A DNA stretch of 64,000 nt from JTS-AC122 sp050246015 (GCA_050246015.1 JBFWWU010000002.1:124001-188000), one strand, 5' to 3'. Shown: positions 27,706 to 36,110, counted from the stretch's first letter. A program made the numbers and translations. The notes: generated by a model not told the origin, from the letters alone.

Positions 27706-29070
27706 ATGCCCCAGGTCTTCCCCTTCAGAGCCGTGCAATACGTCCCCCTCGGCCCCGCCGGCGACGTCAGTCCCCTCATCGCGCCACCCTACGACGTTCT
27801 GGATGTCCCGGCCAAAGCCGCCCTCCTCGCCAAAAACTCCAAAAACGTCGTCGGCATCGACTTGCCTCACATTCCCGCCAAAGACCTGGGGCCCCCCAGC
27901 GCCTACACGCAGGCCGCGAGCAGTTTTCGAGACTGGCTGGCCTCGGGAACCATGCACCGCCTCGACAAGCCCGCCATGTTCGTCTACCGCGAGACCTTCG
28001 AGTTCCGCGGCTCGACCCATCAGCGAACCGGAATGGCCTGCACCATCGAGGTCCAACCGTTCGGACCACGCCCCGGCGGCGGCGTCTTGCCTCACGAAGA
28101 AACCTTCTCAGGTCCCAAGGAAGACCGATTCGCCCTCATGAAGGCCTCCAGGGCGCAGTTCTCCCCAATCTTCGGGCTCCATCAGGACGCGCAGGGCGCG
28201 GCGTGCTCGCTCCTCAAGCGCATCATGGCCTCGCGCGCGCCCGATATCACCGCGCAGACCAATGAGGGTTTCGGCGGTCCGCTCAAGCACGAACTGTGGA
28301 CCGTCCAGGACGACGCGACGATCAACGCCTACGCCGACGCACTCAAAGGTGAGGACATCTTCGTCGCCGACGGGCACCACCGCTACAACACCGCCCTGAA
28401 CTACCTGAAGCACCTGGAATCGCAGGGCCCCGTGCCGGCGGACCATCCCGCGCGCCGATGCATGTACGTCCTGGTCAGCATGTCGGACCCCGGCATGGTC
28501 ATCGGCCCCACGCACCGCGTGCTGGCGGGCATGAGCGGGTATTCGTTTGACGCATTCCGCGCCGCGGCCGGCGGCTCGTTGAACATCACGGAGTTTAGCG
28601 GCGAACTGCGCGGTATCGAGAACGCCATGGAGCAGGCCGCCCAACGTTCCAAGGGGAACGCGCTTGGGCTGTACGACTTTGCGACTCGGCGGTGCTATGT
28701 CGCGACCCTCGCCGCGCCCGATCCTCTGAAAGAGCGATTCCCCGGCAAGGTGCGGGCCTGGCGTGAACTCGACGTCGCGCTCGTGCAGTATCTCATTGTC
28801 GAATCGATCTGCCAGCCGAAGTTGAACGGCGGGCAGCCCGTGAAATGGGCCTTTCCGCACTCGATCCAGGAAGTCATTGACATCGGCGATGGGACGGAGC
28901 GCGGGTCAGGAGGCGGCAAGGCGTTCTCGCCTCAACTCGCCGTGATCGTCAGGCCCACGCCGCTGGAGGCCGTCCGCGAGATCAGCCGCGCCAACGAACT
29001 CATGCCGCAGAAATCAACGTTCTTCTTCCCGAAACTCGCGACGGGCTTATTCATCAACCTGCTGGAGTAG
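27706..29070 (+). CDS. DUF1015 family protein
   Basis: A 454-residue soluble protein of the DUF1015 family; biochemical function is not settled for bacterial members. Family features are the N-terminal FPFRAVQY and APPYDVLDVP and the central FVADGHHRYNTALNYLKHL, the family hallmark that likely forms the active site. The middle part includes GPKEDRFALMKASRAQFSPI. The length is as expected for the family. GAGG lies about 13 nt upstream of the ATG. Downstream genes (CDGSH protein, membrane protein) run in the same direction. Confidence 0.85.
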   Translation: MPQVFPFRAVQYVPLGPAGDVSPLIAPPYDVLDVPAKAALLAKNSKNVVGIDLPHIPAKDLGPPSAYTQAASSFRDWLASGTMHRLDKPAMFVYRETFEFRGSTHQRTGMACTIEVQPFGPRPGGGVLPHEETFSGPKEDRFALMKASRAQFSPIFGLHQDAQGAACSLLKRIMASRAPDITAQTNEGFGGPLKHELWTVQDDATINAYADALKGEDIFVADGHHRYNTALNYLKHLESQGPVPADHPARRCMYVLVSMSDPGMVIGPTHRVLAGMSGYSFDAFRAAAGGSLNITEFSGELRGIENAMEQAAQRSKGNALGLYDFATRRCYVATLAAPDPLKERFPGKVRAWRELDVALVQYLIVESICQPKLNGGQPVKWAFPHSIQEVIDIGDGTERGSGGGKAFSPQLAVIVRPTPLEAVREISRANELMPQKSTFFFPKLATGLFINLLE

Positions 29071-29110
29071 TCCGCGTTCGCTGACCCTGCTTACCGGTGT
29101 GGAGACCCTG

Positions 29111-29377
29111 ATGCCGCGAATGGTGTACCTGTCGGCGACGGACCCGATCAAGATCGATCCCAAGACGCTCGACCCCGAGAAGAAACTGGCGATCTGCGCG
29201 TGCGGGCTGTCGAAGCAGTTCCCGATGTGTGATGGCTCGCACAAGCCGTGCCGGGTGAACGAGGAGCCGGGCAAGGTGTACGTGTACGACCGGACGAACT
29301 CGCAGGTCGTCGAGGTACGTGACGACCGGCGGCCCGGCGAGCCGGACGCCCGCGGGGAGAGCCTCGGTCCCACCTGA
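29111..29377 (+). CDS. CDGSH iron-sulfur domain protein
   Basis: An 88-residue protein carrying one CDGSH motif: CACG...CDGSHKPC, which in mitoNEET-type proteins holds a redox-active 2Fe-2S cluster through three Cys and one His. The C-terminus is hydrophilic and lacks family similarity. The ATG at 29111 is chosen because GGAGA (29101-29105) is at ideal distance; a GTG at 29099 is also in frame. It follows DUF1015 by 40 nt and is probably co-transcribed. Electron transfer or cluster transfer is possible; the partner is unknown. Confidence 0.82.
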   Translation: MPRMVYLSATDPIKIDPKTLDPEKKLAICACGLSKQFPMCDGSHKPCRVNEEPGKVYVYDRTNSQVVEVRDDRRPGEPDARGESLGPT

Positions 29378-29460
29378 CCCGACGCGGCCCCTCGCCGATG
29401 CGTCTGGCGCGCCACCGCGGCCATGCTTGCCCATGGCGTGCTCGCCCGCTTTGATTATCC

Positions 29461-30363
29461 ATGAAGATCGTCAAGAAGATCAAGTACGTCGTCCTGATCG
29501 TGGTCGTGCTCCTCATCGCCGGGATCGCCCTGGCGTTCTACTCAATCGATGTGATCGCGAAGAAGGGCATCGAGAAAGGCGCGACGTACGCGCTGGGCGT
29601 GAACACCACTCTCGGCTCGGCCGACGTCGGCATCCTCAGCGGGACCTTCTCGATGTCGGATCTCAACGTCAGCAACCCCCAGGGGTTCAGCTCGCCGCAC
29701 TTCCTGTCGCTGGGTTCGGGCGGCGTCGCGGTGTCGCTGAACACGCTCCGCCAGCAGACCGTCGAGTTGCCCTCGCTCTCGCTGGAACACATCGACGTCA
29801 ACCTCGAACGCAAAGAGGCCGGGTCGAACTACAACGTCATCCTCGAAAACCTCAAGAAAGTAAGCGGCGACGGCGGATCCAAGCCCAGCACGCCCGCCGG
29901 CGACGAAAAACGATTCGTCATCCGCGACCTCTCCATCAAGGACATCACGGTGCACCTGGACCTGGTCGGCGGCCCCGGCGCCATCGGTGAACTCACCAAG
30001 GTCAACATCCCCATCGACGAAATCAAGCTCACCGACGTCGGCAAAACAGGCACCGGCGTCAGCGGCACCGGCGTCACCCTCCGCGAACTTTCCAGCATCA
30101 TCGTGCAGGCCGTCCTCGGAGCGGCCGCGGATAAGGGCGGCGGGCTCATCCCCGGCGACGTGCTCGGCGACCTGCAATCCCGACTCGCCGGGCTCGGCGA
30201 TGTCAAGTCCCTGGGCATGAAGGTCCTGGGGGACGCCAAGGGAACCATCGAGCAGGCCGGAAAAAAAGCCATCGACGATGTCACGAAGAAGGCACAGGAT
30301 GCGGTCAAGGACACGATCGACGGCGGACTGAAGAAGCTCCTCCCGGGCGGAGACAAGAAGTAG
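29461..30363 (+). CDS. Membrane-anchored AsmA/DUF748-like protein
   Basis: A 300-residue protein with an N-terminal membrane helix (YVVLIVVVLLIAGIALAFY), then beta-rich sequence resembling the beginning of AsmA/DUF748-type envelope proteins (YALGVNTTLGSADVGILSGT, SLSLEHIDVNLERK, RDLSIKDITVHLDL). Such proteins belong to the bridge-like lipid-transfer or envelope-maintenance group. It is much shorter than classical AsmA members. The C-terminal 70 residues are Lys/Asp-rich helix. It runs in the same direction as the CDGSH gene, 83 nt downstream. Confidence 0.55.
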   Translation: MKIVKKIKYVVLIVVVLLIAGIALAFYSIDVIAKKGIEKGATYALGVNTTLGSADVGILSGTFSMSDLNVSNPQGFSSPHFLSLGSGGVAVSLNTLRQQTVELPSLSLEHIDVNLERKEAGSNYNVILENLKKVSGDGGSKPSTPAGDEKRFVIRDLSIKDITVHLDLVGGPGAIGELTKVNIPIDEIKLTDVGKTGTGVSGTGVTLRELSSIIVQAVLGAAADKGGGLIPGDVLGDLQSRLAGLGDVKSLGMKVLGDAKGTIEQAGKKAIDDVTKKAQDAVKDTIDGGLKKLLPGGDKK

Positions 30364-30452
30364 GGCCGACGTTGAGCCCCGCCGCGTGCCGGCGCGTCTC
30401 CTATTGTCATCCCCGGCCGGTCGGAGTTTCCTTTCGCGAAAGTTCCATCACT

Positions 30453-31559
30453 ATGACGAAGCAGTTGCTTGTGCTCGTGGCCTGCGGGCTCGGATCGCTC
30501 GGGTGCTCCTACGCACTGGCCCAGGAGAAGACCGCGCCGACCGCGGCCCCCGCCGCCGCCCCGGATCCGACGATGGGAGTCACCTTCCAGGACGTCCAGG
30601 TCGGCCAAGGCGCCCAGGCCAAGGCCGGTTCGTGCGTCGTCGTGCACCTGGTCGGCACGATCAAGGGCGGCGAGGAAATCGAGAACACCCGCGCCAGCGA
30701 GCAGCCCATCGGGATCGTCCTCCGCCCCGGCCCAGGGGGCGTGCCCATCGCCGGATTGACCCCAGGAATCTCGGGCATGAAGGTCGGCGGCAAGCGAACG
30801 GTGATGATCCCCGCCGCCGCCGCGTTCGGGGACAAAGAATCAAAGTTCGGCAGCAAGACCATCCCCGCGAACTCTGACCTCCATTTTGAGATCGAGCTCG
30901 TGGACATCGTCGTGATCGAGGATCTGCAGGTCGGTACGGGCGCCGAGTGCAAGCCCGGCACCATCGTGAACGCCCACTACAGGGGAACGTTCAAGAGCAG
31001 CGGCGAAGAGTTTGATTCGAGTTATTCGCGCGGCTCGCCCGCGACGTTTCCCCTTGCCAACGTCATCAAAGGATGGACCGAGGGCGTGCCCGGAATGAAA
31101 GTCGGGGGGAAGCGGAAACTCACCATCCCATACCAGTTCGCCTACGGCGAGAAGGGGCGCGCGCCCAAGATCCCGGAGAAAGCCGACCTGGTGTTCGAGA
31201 TCGAACTGGTGGCGGCGCTCGACATCATCGACGAGAAAGTCGGTGACGGACCGGAAGTGCCCCCGGTGGAGCGCGGCAAGCCCGCGCCAATCGTGAACGT
31301 GCACTACCGAGGCACCCTGAAATCCGACGGGAAAGAGTTCGATTCCAGTTACTCGCGCGGCGAGCCGATCGAGTTCGCCCTCACCCAGGTCATCCCCGGG
31401 TGGACCTACGGAATCCCCGGAATGAAGGTGGGCGGGAAGCGGAAACTCATCATCCCGTGGCAGTTCGCGTACGGCGAGCAGGGCGCCGGCGGGCTCATCG
31501 GGCCCAAGGCCGACTTGGTATTCGAAGTGGAACTTCTCGGCGTGAAGTCGGGCACCTGA
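30453..31559 (+). CDS. Exported triple-domain FKBP-type peptidyl-prolyl isomerase
   Basis: Catalyses cis-trans isomerisation of prolyl bonds to help folding outside the cytoplasm. The 368 residues start with a signal peptide ending ALAQ, followed by three FKBP domains in tandem (about 40-155, 155-260 and 260-368). Domains 2 and 3 have the classical features (VNAHYRGTFKSSGEEFDSS, VNVHYRGTLKSDGKEFDSS, GMKVGGKRKL, FAYGE). Domain 1 is more divergent (ENTRASEQPIGIVL) but keeps GMKVGGKRTVMIP. The start at 30453 is chosen because the signal peptide begins there. Usual secreted FKBPs carry one domain with a dimerisation part; three domains suggest a chaperone-like protein. Confidence 0.88.
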   Translation: MTKQLLVLVACGLGSLGCSYALAQEKTAPTAAPAAAPDPTMGVTFQDVQVGQGAQAKAGSCVVVHLVGTIKGGEEIENTRASEQPIGIVLRPGPGGVPIAGLTPGISGMKVGGKRTVMIPAAAAFGDKESKFGSKTIPANSDLHFEIELVDIVVIEDLQVGTGAECKPGTIVNAHYRGTFKSSGEEFDSSYSRGSPATFPLANVIKGWTEGVPGMKVGGKRKLTIPYQFAYGEKGRAPKIPEKADLVFEIELVAALDIIDEKVGDGPEVPPVERGKPAPIVNVHYRGTLKSDGKEFDSSYSRGEPIEFALTQVIPGWTYGIPGMKVGGKRKLIIPWQFAYGEQGAGGLIGPKADLVFEVELLGVKSGT

Positions 31560-31613
31560 CTCCGCGTCGGGGTCCGATTATGGCCGACCGGACATAGTTT
31601 CTCTTGGTAGTTA

Positions 31614-31642
31614 TTGGACTTTCTGTGAAACGCGCCTAATCT
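31614..31642 (+). promoter_or_regulatory. Sigma-70-like promoter
   Basis: TTGGAC (31614-31619) and TAATCT (31637-31642) are separated by 17 nt in a locally AT-richer stretch. It lies about 100 nt upstream of the small HMA-like gene at 31743. Confidence 0.45.
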
Positions 31643-31742
31643 GACCGTCGGCGTCGATATGGCGCTGCGCGCGGCACGTTCTGTCCGCCGCGCGGACCAA
31701 GTGGATGTGTGAACAACACAGTTTCAGGAGTCGAAGCAGGCG

Positions 31743-32072
31743 ATGGGCCTGAACGACGTGGTCGCTCATATTTCTGCCAAGGCAGCAGGAGTTCTCGTGG
31801 GATCGCTCCATCAACGACATGAAATCGCTCTGGTTCCGGGGAATCAACCATCGGGCTCCAGCGGGCGCTCGGCCCCACTGATTCCGGTGGTGCTGTCAAA
31901 CCTGCGGCGCTTGCCGGGGGTCATCGGCGCCAGGTTCGACCCCGTGCGCTTTTCCGCCGACATTACGCTGGACCCGAAGCGACTGTCGCTGGGCGACGTG
32001 GTCAGGCTTCTGGAGGACGCCGGCGTGGGCGTGGGTGGGGTCGGGCGCGGGCGTGCGCCGGCGAGCCGGTAA
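31743..32072 (+). CDS. Small protein with HMA-like ferredoxin fold, no CxxC
   Basis: A 109-residue protein. The C-terminal half follows the helix-strand-strand-helix pattern of heavy-metal-associated (HMA) domains: LSNLRRLPGV, ADITLDPKRLSLGDVVRLLE, then DAGV. The metal-binding CxxC that normally precedes the first helix is missing, so it should not bind copper like a chaperone. The N-terminal 50 residues match nothing. AGGAG is 13 nt upstream and a plausible promoter lies about 100 nt upstream. It is convergent with pyrB. The family call is tentative. Confidence 0.45.
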   Translation: MGLNDVVAHISAKAAGVLVGSLHQRHEIALVPGNQPSGSSGRSAPLIPVVLSNLRRLPGVIGARFDPVRFSADITLDPKRLSLGDVVRLLEDAGVGVGGVGRGRAPASR

Positions 32073-32093
32073 GGGCCAGAGCGGCGATGTGAT

Positions 32094-33176
32094 TCAGGCC
32101 TCAGCGCCGGCGCCGACACAGAGGTAGAGCGCGGCCATGCGCACGGCCAGGCCGTTGGCGACCTGCCGGAGGATGACCGACTTTGGACCGTCGGCGACAG
32201 ACCCGGCGATTTCCACGCCGCGGTTCATCGGGCCGGGGTGCATGACGATCGCGCCAGGCTCCGAAGGGCTTCGCGCGGGGCGGAGGCGCGCGGCGCGGTC
32301 CTCGGTCAGCGCGTACCCCTGCACATACTCGCGGACGCTCGGAAACGCCGGGGACGCGCGGGCGATGCCGGGCTGCGCGTTGCCTTCCTTGCCAGGGTCG
32401 GCCGAGCCGTGGCGCTCGAACTGAACGCGGAGCATGTTGACGGCGTCGACGCCGGGGATGACGCGGTCAAAGTCGTGATCGATCGAGCATCCGAGTGATT
32501 GCAGCGATCGCGGGACGAGCGTGGGCGGGCCGACGCAGACGACGTGGGCGCCCAGCGCGGTGAGCCCGGCGATGTTGGAGCGCGCGACGCGGGAACTGAC
32601 GACGTCCCCGACGATGGCGACTCGGAGCCCCGTGAGGTCGAAGGTATCGAGCCGGTGGTGCGCCTCGGCGAGCGTGTAGATATCGAGCAAGCCCTGCGTG
32701 GGGTGTTCGTGACGGCCATCGCCGGCGTTGATGACGGCGCAGCGGTCGCCCACGGCGCGAGCGACCAGGGCGGCGGCGCCGCTGGCCTTGTGGCGCACGC
32801 AGAAGGCATCGACTCCCATGGACAGGACGTTGAGCGCGGTGTCGGCGATGGTCTCGCCCTTGTTGACCGACGAGGCCGACGCGGTGAGATCGATGACGTC
32901 GGCGGACAGCCGCTGGGCGGCGAGGGTGAACGAGAGCCTGGTGCGCGTCGAATCCTCAAAGAAGAGGTTCGCGACAACCTTCCCTCGCAGCGCGGGGACC
33001 TTCTTGACGGAGCGATTGGAGACGTCGGCAAATGAACGAACGGTGTGAAGGATCAGTCGCAGGTCGTCCGCGCCGAGCGCTTGCAGGCCCAGCAGGTGCC
33101 GGTGCGGCCAGGTGCGAGCGGCTGGATCGGGGGACAGCGCGGCCGGAGGAGCGGGGGTCGCGGAAGAGGAAGTCAT
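32094..33176 (-). CDS. pyrB: Aspartate carbamoyltransferase catalytic subunit
   Basis: Joins carbamoyl phosphate and aspartate to carbamoyl-aspartate, step two of pyrimidine synthesis. The 360 residues include the carbamoyl-phosphate motif FFEDSTRTRLSF (Ser76-Arg80), DGRHEHPTQ and the C-terminal MHPGPMNRGVEI. A Pro/Ala-rich N-terminal tail of about 25 residues precedes the fold. The ATG at 33176 is chosen over 33236, where the extension would be basic and non-homologous. No regulatory chain gene (pyrI) and no pyrR attenuator was seen nearby; pyrC is not adjacent. Confidence 0.94.
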   Translation of the reverse strand: MTSSSATPAPPAALSPDPAARTWPHRHLLGLQALGADDLRLILHTVRSFADVSNRSVKKVPALRGKVVANLFFEDSTRTRLSFTLAAQRLSADVIDLTASASSVNKGETIADTALNVLSMGVDAFCVRHKASGAAALVARAVGDRCAVINAGDGRHEHPTQGLLDIYTLAEAHHRLDTFDLTGLRVAIVGDVVSSRVARSNIAGLTALGAHVVCVGPPTLVPRSLQSLGCSIDHDFDRVIPGVDAVNMLRVQFERHGSADPGKEGNAQPGIARASPAFPSVREYVQGYALTEDRAARLRPARSPSEPGAIVMHPGPMNRGVEIAGSVADGPKSVILRQVANGLAVRMAALYLCVGAGAEA

Positions 33177-33298
33177 CGAACGCGATGGTAGCGGACGAAG
33201 GCGGGGCGCGCCGGGACGGGTGGTGGTCCTTTCCACTTCGCCGGGCGCGTCCGGGAGGCTCCCCGGATCGTAATGTGTTCACGAGGACCCCTATGATC

Positions 33299-33366
33299 GT
33301 GGCGGCGATGGAGTCCGCCCTGAACCGGCCCGCGCGCCTTGCCGCGGTGACCTGATGACTCCTACC
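33299..33366 (+). ncRNA. Fluoride riboswitch (crcB motif)
   Basis: The consensus pieces of the crcB RNA are present in order: GGCGATGGAGTCCGCC at about 33304-33319, an unpaired AACC then GC-rich arm (33323-33350), and CTGATGACTCCTAC at 33352-33365. GGAGT (33310-33314) can pair with ACTCC (33358-33362), as in the known aptamer. It ends 55 nt before the GTG of crcB, which is exactly the gene class it controls. The part after the aptamer (33366-33400) is GC-rich and may form the expression platform. Confidence 0.88.
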
Positions 33367-33420
33367 GGTTCGACCGCGGGCCCCGGTGCCCGGCGGTGCT
33401 TTGATTGGTAGGAGCCTGTC

Positions 33421-33813
33421 GTGTTCAAAGCCCTTGTGATCTTCCTTGGTGCGGGCGCTGGCGGGGTGCTTCGATACTGGCTCGGTGGGCTGGTGCAGCA
33501 CTGGTGGGGCGAGGGGTTTCCGCTCGGGACGATGATCGTCAATATCTCGGGGTGCCTGGCGATGGGGTTCCTCGCGACCGCCTGGTACGGGCCGTGGGTC
33601 GTGCGGGATGAAGTTCGCTCGCTCGTGCTGATCGGCCTGCTGGGCGGGTACACCACGTTCTCGACCTTCGGGCGCGAGACGCTGGCGCTGGCCCATAGCG
33701 CCGAGTGGGGCCGCGCGGGGGTGTACGTCCTGGGGAGCGTGGCGCTGAGCCTGGCGGGCGTCTGGCTCGGGGCGGCGATCGCCCGCGGAATCTACGGGCC
33801 CGGCGAGGTCTGA
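33421..33813 (+). CDS. crcB: Fluoride ion channel CrcB/Fluc
   Basis: Small four-helix membrane protein that forms a dual-topology dimer exporting fluoride. The 130 residues show the N-terminal GAGAGGVLRYWLG (helix 1), GTMIVNISGCLAMGFL with the polar track Asn, and LIGLLGGYTTFSTFGRE, where TFST is the phenylalanine-box/sodium-site motif. The start is GTG at 33421 with GGAG (33411-33414) at ideal spacing. It sits under a fluoride riboswitch at 33299-33366, so expression should rise with fluoride. The UspA gene follows 20 nt later. Confidence 0.95.
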   Translation: MFKALVIFLGAGAGGVLRYWLGGLVQHWWGEGFPLGTMIVNISGCLAMGFLATAWYGPWVVRDEVRSLVLIGLLGGYTTFSTFGRETLALAHSAEWGRAGVYVLGSVALSLAGVWLGAAIARGIYGPGEV

Positions 33814-33833
33814 ATGACTTCAGGAGTTCACCC

Positions 33834-34277
33834 ATGCAGTTCAGCCGCATCCTCGTCGCCGTTGATACCAGTACCCTGGGCACGGACGTGCTCGGCGTCG
33901 CCGACGAACTCGCACGATGCACGCACGCGCAGGTCGGGCTGATCTGCGTGGCGGACGTTCGCGGCGTCGGTGTGTCGGAAACCAGTCCGCCTGTGCAGGT
34001 GACCTCGGCGAAACTGCGTGCCGACGCGCAGGGACTCCTGGAGTCGGCGGCAAGGCAACTCAAGCACGTGCCCGCCCCGCTGCTGCTGATCCGCGAGGGC
34101 ATGCCTGACAAGGAACTCATCGCCGCGGCCCGCGACTGGCATGCGGACCTGCTCATCATGGGAACACACGGGCGCACGGGCATGGCGCACCTGCTCAAGG
34201 GGAGCACCGCCGAGAGCGTGCTGCACCACGCCCCGTGCCCGGTGCTGACGGTGAGGGTCGGCAGCCCGACGAGCTGA
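33834..34277 (+). CDS. Universal stress protein, UspA family
   Basis: A 147-residue single-domain nucleotide-binding stress protein. Family features are the N-terminal ILVAVDTS, a long helix containing PLLLIREGMPDKELIAAAR, and the ATP-binding motif in MGTHGRTGMAHLLKGSTAES (G-x2-G-x9-G-S/T). The C-terminus ends in CPVLTVR as expected. AGGAG (33821-33825) precedes the ATG. It starts 20 nt after crcB, so it may be read with it from the fluoride-controlled transcript. Its specific ligand and partner are unknown. Confidence 0.9.
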   Translation: MQFSRILVAVDTSTLGTDVLGVADELARCTHAQVGLICVADVRGVGVSETSPPVQVTSAKLRADAQGLLESAARQLKHVPAPLLLIREGMPDKELIAAARDWHADLLIMGTHGRTGMAHLLKGSTAESVLHHAPCPVLTVRVGSPTS

Positions 34278-34326
34278 CGATCGTGCGAGACTCGCCTCCG
34301 GGCGCGGGCGCGCGCTACGGTGGCGC

Positions 34327-34866
34327 GTGAGCGAGCAGGCCTTGTTCAATGTGGTGCTGCACGAACCGGAGATCCCGAATAACACGGGAAACATCGGGCG
34401 GACGTGCATCGCGACAGGGTGCGGGCTGCACCTGATTCACCCGCTGGGGTTCTCGACGTCAGAAAAGGAATGCCGGCGGGCGGGGCTGGACTACTGGCCG
34501 CGGCTCAACCCGACGGAGCACGCGCACTGGGACGCGTTCGTCTCGTGGGAGCATGAGCGACACGTAACTCGTCCGGCGCGGGGGCTTGAGTCGCGCCTCT
34601 GGGTCTTCTCCACCAAGGGGCATCGTCCCGTGTGGGACGCGCACCTGGCGCGCGGCGACGTGCTCCTGTTCGGAAAAGAGACCAGCGGGCTGCCCGACGC
34701 CGTGCTCCATCGCTACCCGGACAGACTTGTAACACTACCGATGCGACCCCGAGAGCGATCCCTGAATCTGGCGACGGCGGTGTGTGCGGCGATATACGAG
34801 GGAATCAGGCAACTTTCGGAACGCGGCGCCATCTCAATTGATGCTCACGGTCGGCTGGTTCTATAA
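34327..34866 (+). CDS. trmL: tRNA (cytidine/uridine-34 2'-O) methyltransferase
   Basis: SPOUT-class enzyme that methylates the wobble ribose of tRNA-Leu. The 179 residues show the family pattern: NVVLHEPEIPNNTGNIGRTC at the N-terminus, GLHLIHPLGF, and the C-terminal knot LLFGKETSGLP and MRPRERSLNLATAVCAAIYE that binds AdoMet. The length fits stand-alone TrmL (about 150-180). The start is GTG at 34327. It follows the UspA gene by 49 nt. Confidence 0.92.
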   Translation: MSEQALFNVVLHEPEIPNNTGNIGRTCIATGCGLHLIHPLGFSTSEKECRRAGLDYWPRLNPTEHAHWDAFVSWEHERHVTRPARGLESRLWVFSTKGHRPVWDAHLARGDVLLFGKETSGLPDAVLHRYPDRLVTLPMRPRERSLNLATAVCAAIYEGIRQLSERGAISIDAHGRLVL

Positions 34867-34943
34867 CCTACACCGAACGTGTCGGATGGAACATACCCGG
34901 GTCAAGCAGGTTATCATGGGATCTGCAAAGTGGAGAGCGACTG

Positions 34944-35183
34944 ATGCGCGCACAACGAGCGAGAACCGCGGGACAGTGCTCGAGCCTCATTGGGTTGTTG
35001 AGCGCGGCGGGAGCATGTCTACTGCTTGTGGGTTGCTCGCGTCCGCTGCTGTCGCCCGAGGATCAGCGCACGCCGTTCGATCGGTATGACGCGGTGCGGA
35101 GTCAGTTCGCGCAGCAGTATGTTGAGGATGAGTTTGGCCGGCTTAAGCCGAATCTGCGGGCGAGGCTGTCGCCGAAGGATTGA
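34944..35183 (+). CDS. Small lipoprotein
   Basis: A 79-residue protein whose N-terminus ends in a lipobox (CLLLVGC), so the mature 49-residue part would be membrane-anchored. The mature part is charged and begins after CSRPLLSPEDQRTPFDRYD. No family recognised. GGAG lies about 9 nt upstream of the ATG. It sits between trmL and the amidase gene. Confidence 0.6.
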   Translation: MRAQRARTAGQCSSLIGLLSAAGACLLLVGCSRPLLSPEDQRTPFDRYDAVRSQFAQQYVEDEFGRLKPNLRARLSPKD

Positions 35184-35312
35184 ACTCGGACGCGCGAGGG
35201 GACGCGCAGAAAAAACGCGAAAAAGGCCGAGATGTGCGCGGAAATTGGCAAGTCGGGCTGGGCGGGCACCCGATTTATTCGTATCGTTACACCAGCCGAC
35301 GTAGGGACGCGC

Positions 35313-35999
35313 ATGCCGAGCACTCGCCGAAAGTCAAGCCGGTCACGGAAGACCACGCCACGCAAAGCCGGGAGCGCGATGCGCACGAAAGTGGTGTGGC
35401 TGTCGCTGCTGGGCGCGATGACGACCGTGGGCGGGATGCTGCTGGCGGTCGAGGGTCGGCCCGCGCCGCGGGTGGATGGAATGAGCTTTGCGCCCCTCGC
35501 GGCGGCGGGCACGCCGAACGTGATCGAGTCGGTCTTCCGGACCCGCACCCCGCTGGACAAAGGACGATGGACGGGGATCGTGATCCACCACTCGAACTCG
35601 CCGCTGGGCAACGCGACGACGATCGCGGCCGAGCACGAGGCGATGGGGCTGCGCGGGCTGGGTCATCATTTCATCATCGGCAACGGGAACGGGATGCCCA
35701 ACGGGGAGTTGTACGTGGGGTTCCGGTGGCTTGAACAACTCCCCGGCGCGCACGCCGGCGGGCCCAAGGGGGACGAGCACAACCTGCACTCGATCTCGAT
35801 CTGCCTGGTGGGCGATGGAAACCGCCGCTCGTTCACGGGCGCGCAGTACGACCGGCTGATCGAACTGACCACCGCCCTGTGCCGCGAGTTGGACATCCCG
35901 CCGGACCACGTGTACCTGCACTCGCAGATCGCCCCGACGAACGATCCCGGCGCCCTCTTCCCGATTGCGGAGTTCCGGCGCGACATCGCGAAGCGCTGA
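35313..35999 (+). CDS. Exported N-acetylmuramoyl-L-alanine amidase (Amidase_2/PGRP fold)
   Basis: Cleaves the amide bond between muramic acid and the peptide of peptidoglycan, or a related substrate. The 228 residues start with a basic N-terminus, then one hydrophobic segment (VWLSLLGAMTTVGGMLLAV) as signal anchor. The catalytic domain follows: GIVIHHSNSPLG (first zinc His), GLGHHFIIGNGNG, and YLHSQIAPTNDPG (second His and Asp), the expected zinc ligands. The fold lies at about residues 75-228. The start at 35313 is the ATG nearest the signal segment. A strong terminator hairpin follows at 36027. This is a normal peptidoglycan-related gene; planctomycetes do make a thin peptidoglycan. Confidence 0.82.
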   Translation: MPSTRRKSSRSRKTTPRKAGSAMRTKVVWLSLLGAMTTVGGMLLAVEGRPAPRVDGMSFAPLAAAGTPNVIESVFRTRTPLDKGRWTGIVIHHSNSPLGNATTIAAEHEAMGLRGLGHHFIIGNGNGMPNGELYVGFRWLEQLPGAHAGGPKGDEHNLHSISICLVGDGNRRSFTGAQYDRLIELTTALCRELDIPPDHVYLHSQIAPTNDPGALFPIAEFRRDIAKR

Positions 36000-36026
36000 T
36001 TAGCGAAATACGACGCACTTCGTTCG

Positions 36027-36066
36027 CGTCCCGCTGAAGGCACTCAGCGGGACGTTGTGTTTGTTG
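36027..36066 (+). terminator. Intrinsic terminator after the amidase gene
   Basis: Perfect 11-bp stem (CGTCCCGCTGA at 36027-36037, TCAGCGGGACG at 36044-36054) with a 6-nt loop, followed by TTGTGTTTGTTG. Confidence 0.75.
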
Positions 36067-36070
36067 GGAA

Positions 36071-36110
36071 GGGATCAAGGGATCGAGGCATCAAGGCATC
36101 AAGGGATCGC
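36071..36110. repeat. Five tandem 8-bp units
   Basis: GGGATCAA, GGGATCGA, GGCATCAA, GGCATCAA, GGGATCGC in direct tandem, just behind the amidase terminator and before the end of the FG-GAP gene. The unit resembles the 8-bp units inside the acyl-CoA mutase gene at 10660-10746. Confidence 0.8.

Noticed and set aside
33032..33355. 107-codon frame on the plus strand before crcB
   Set aside because: Partly antisense to pyrB and running into the fluoride riboswitch; the RNA structure explains this stretch.
36071..36110. CRISPR-like array
   Set aside because: Units are 8 bp and directly adjacent without spacers; no cas genes.
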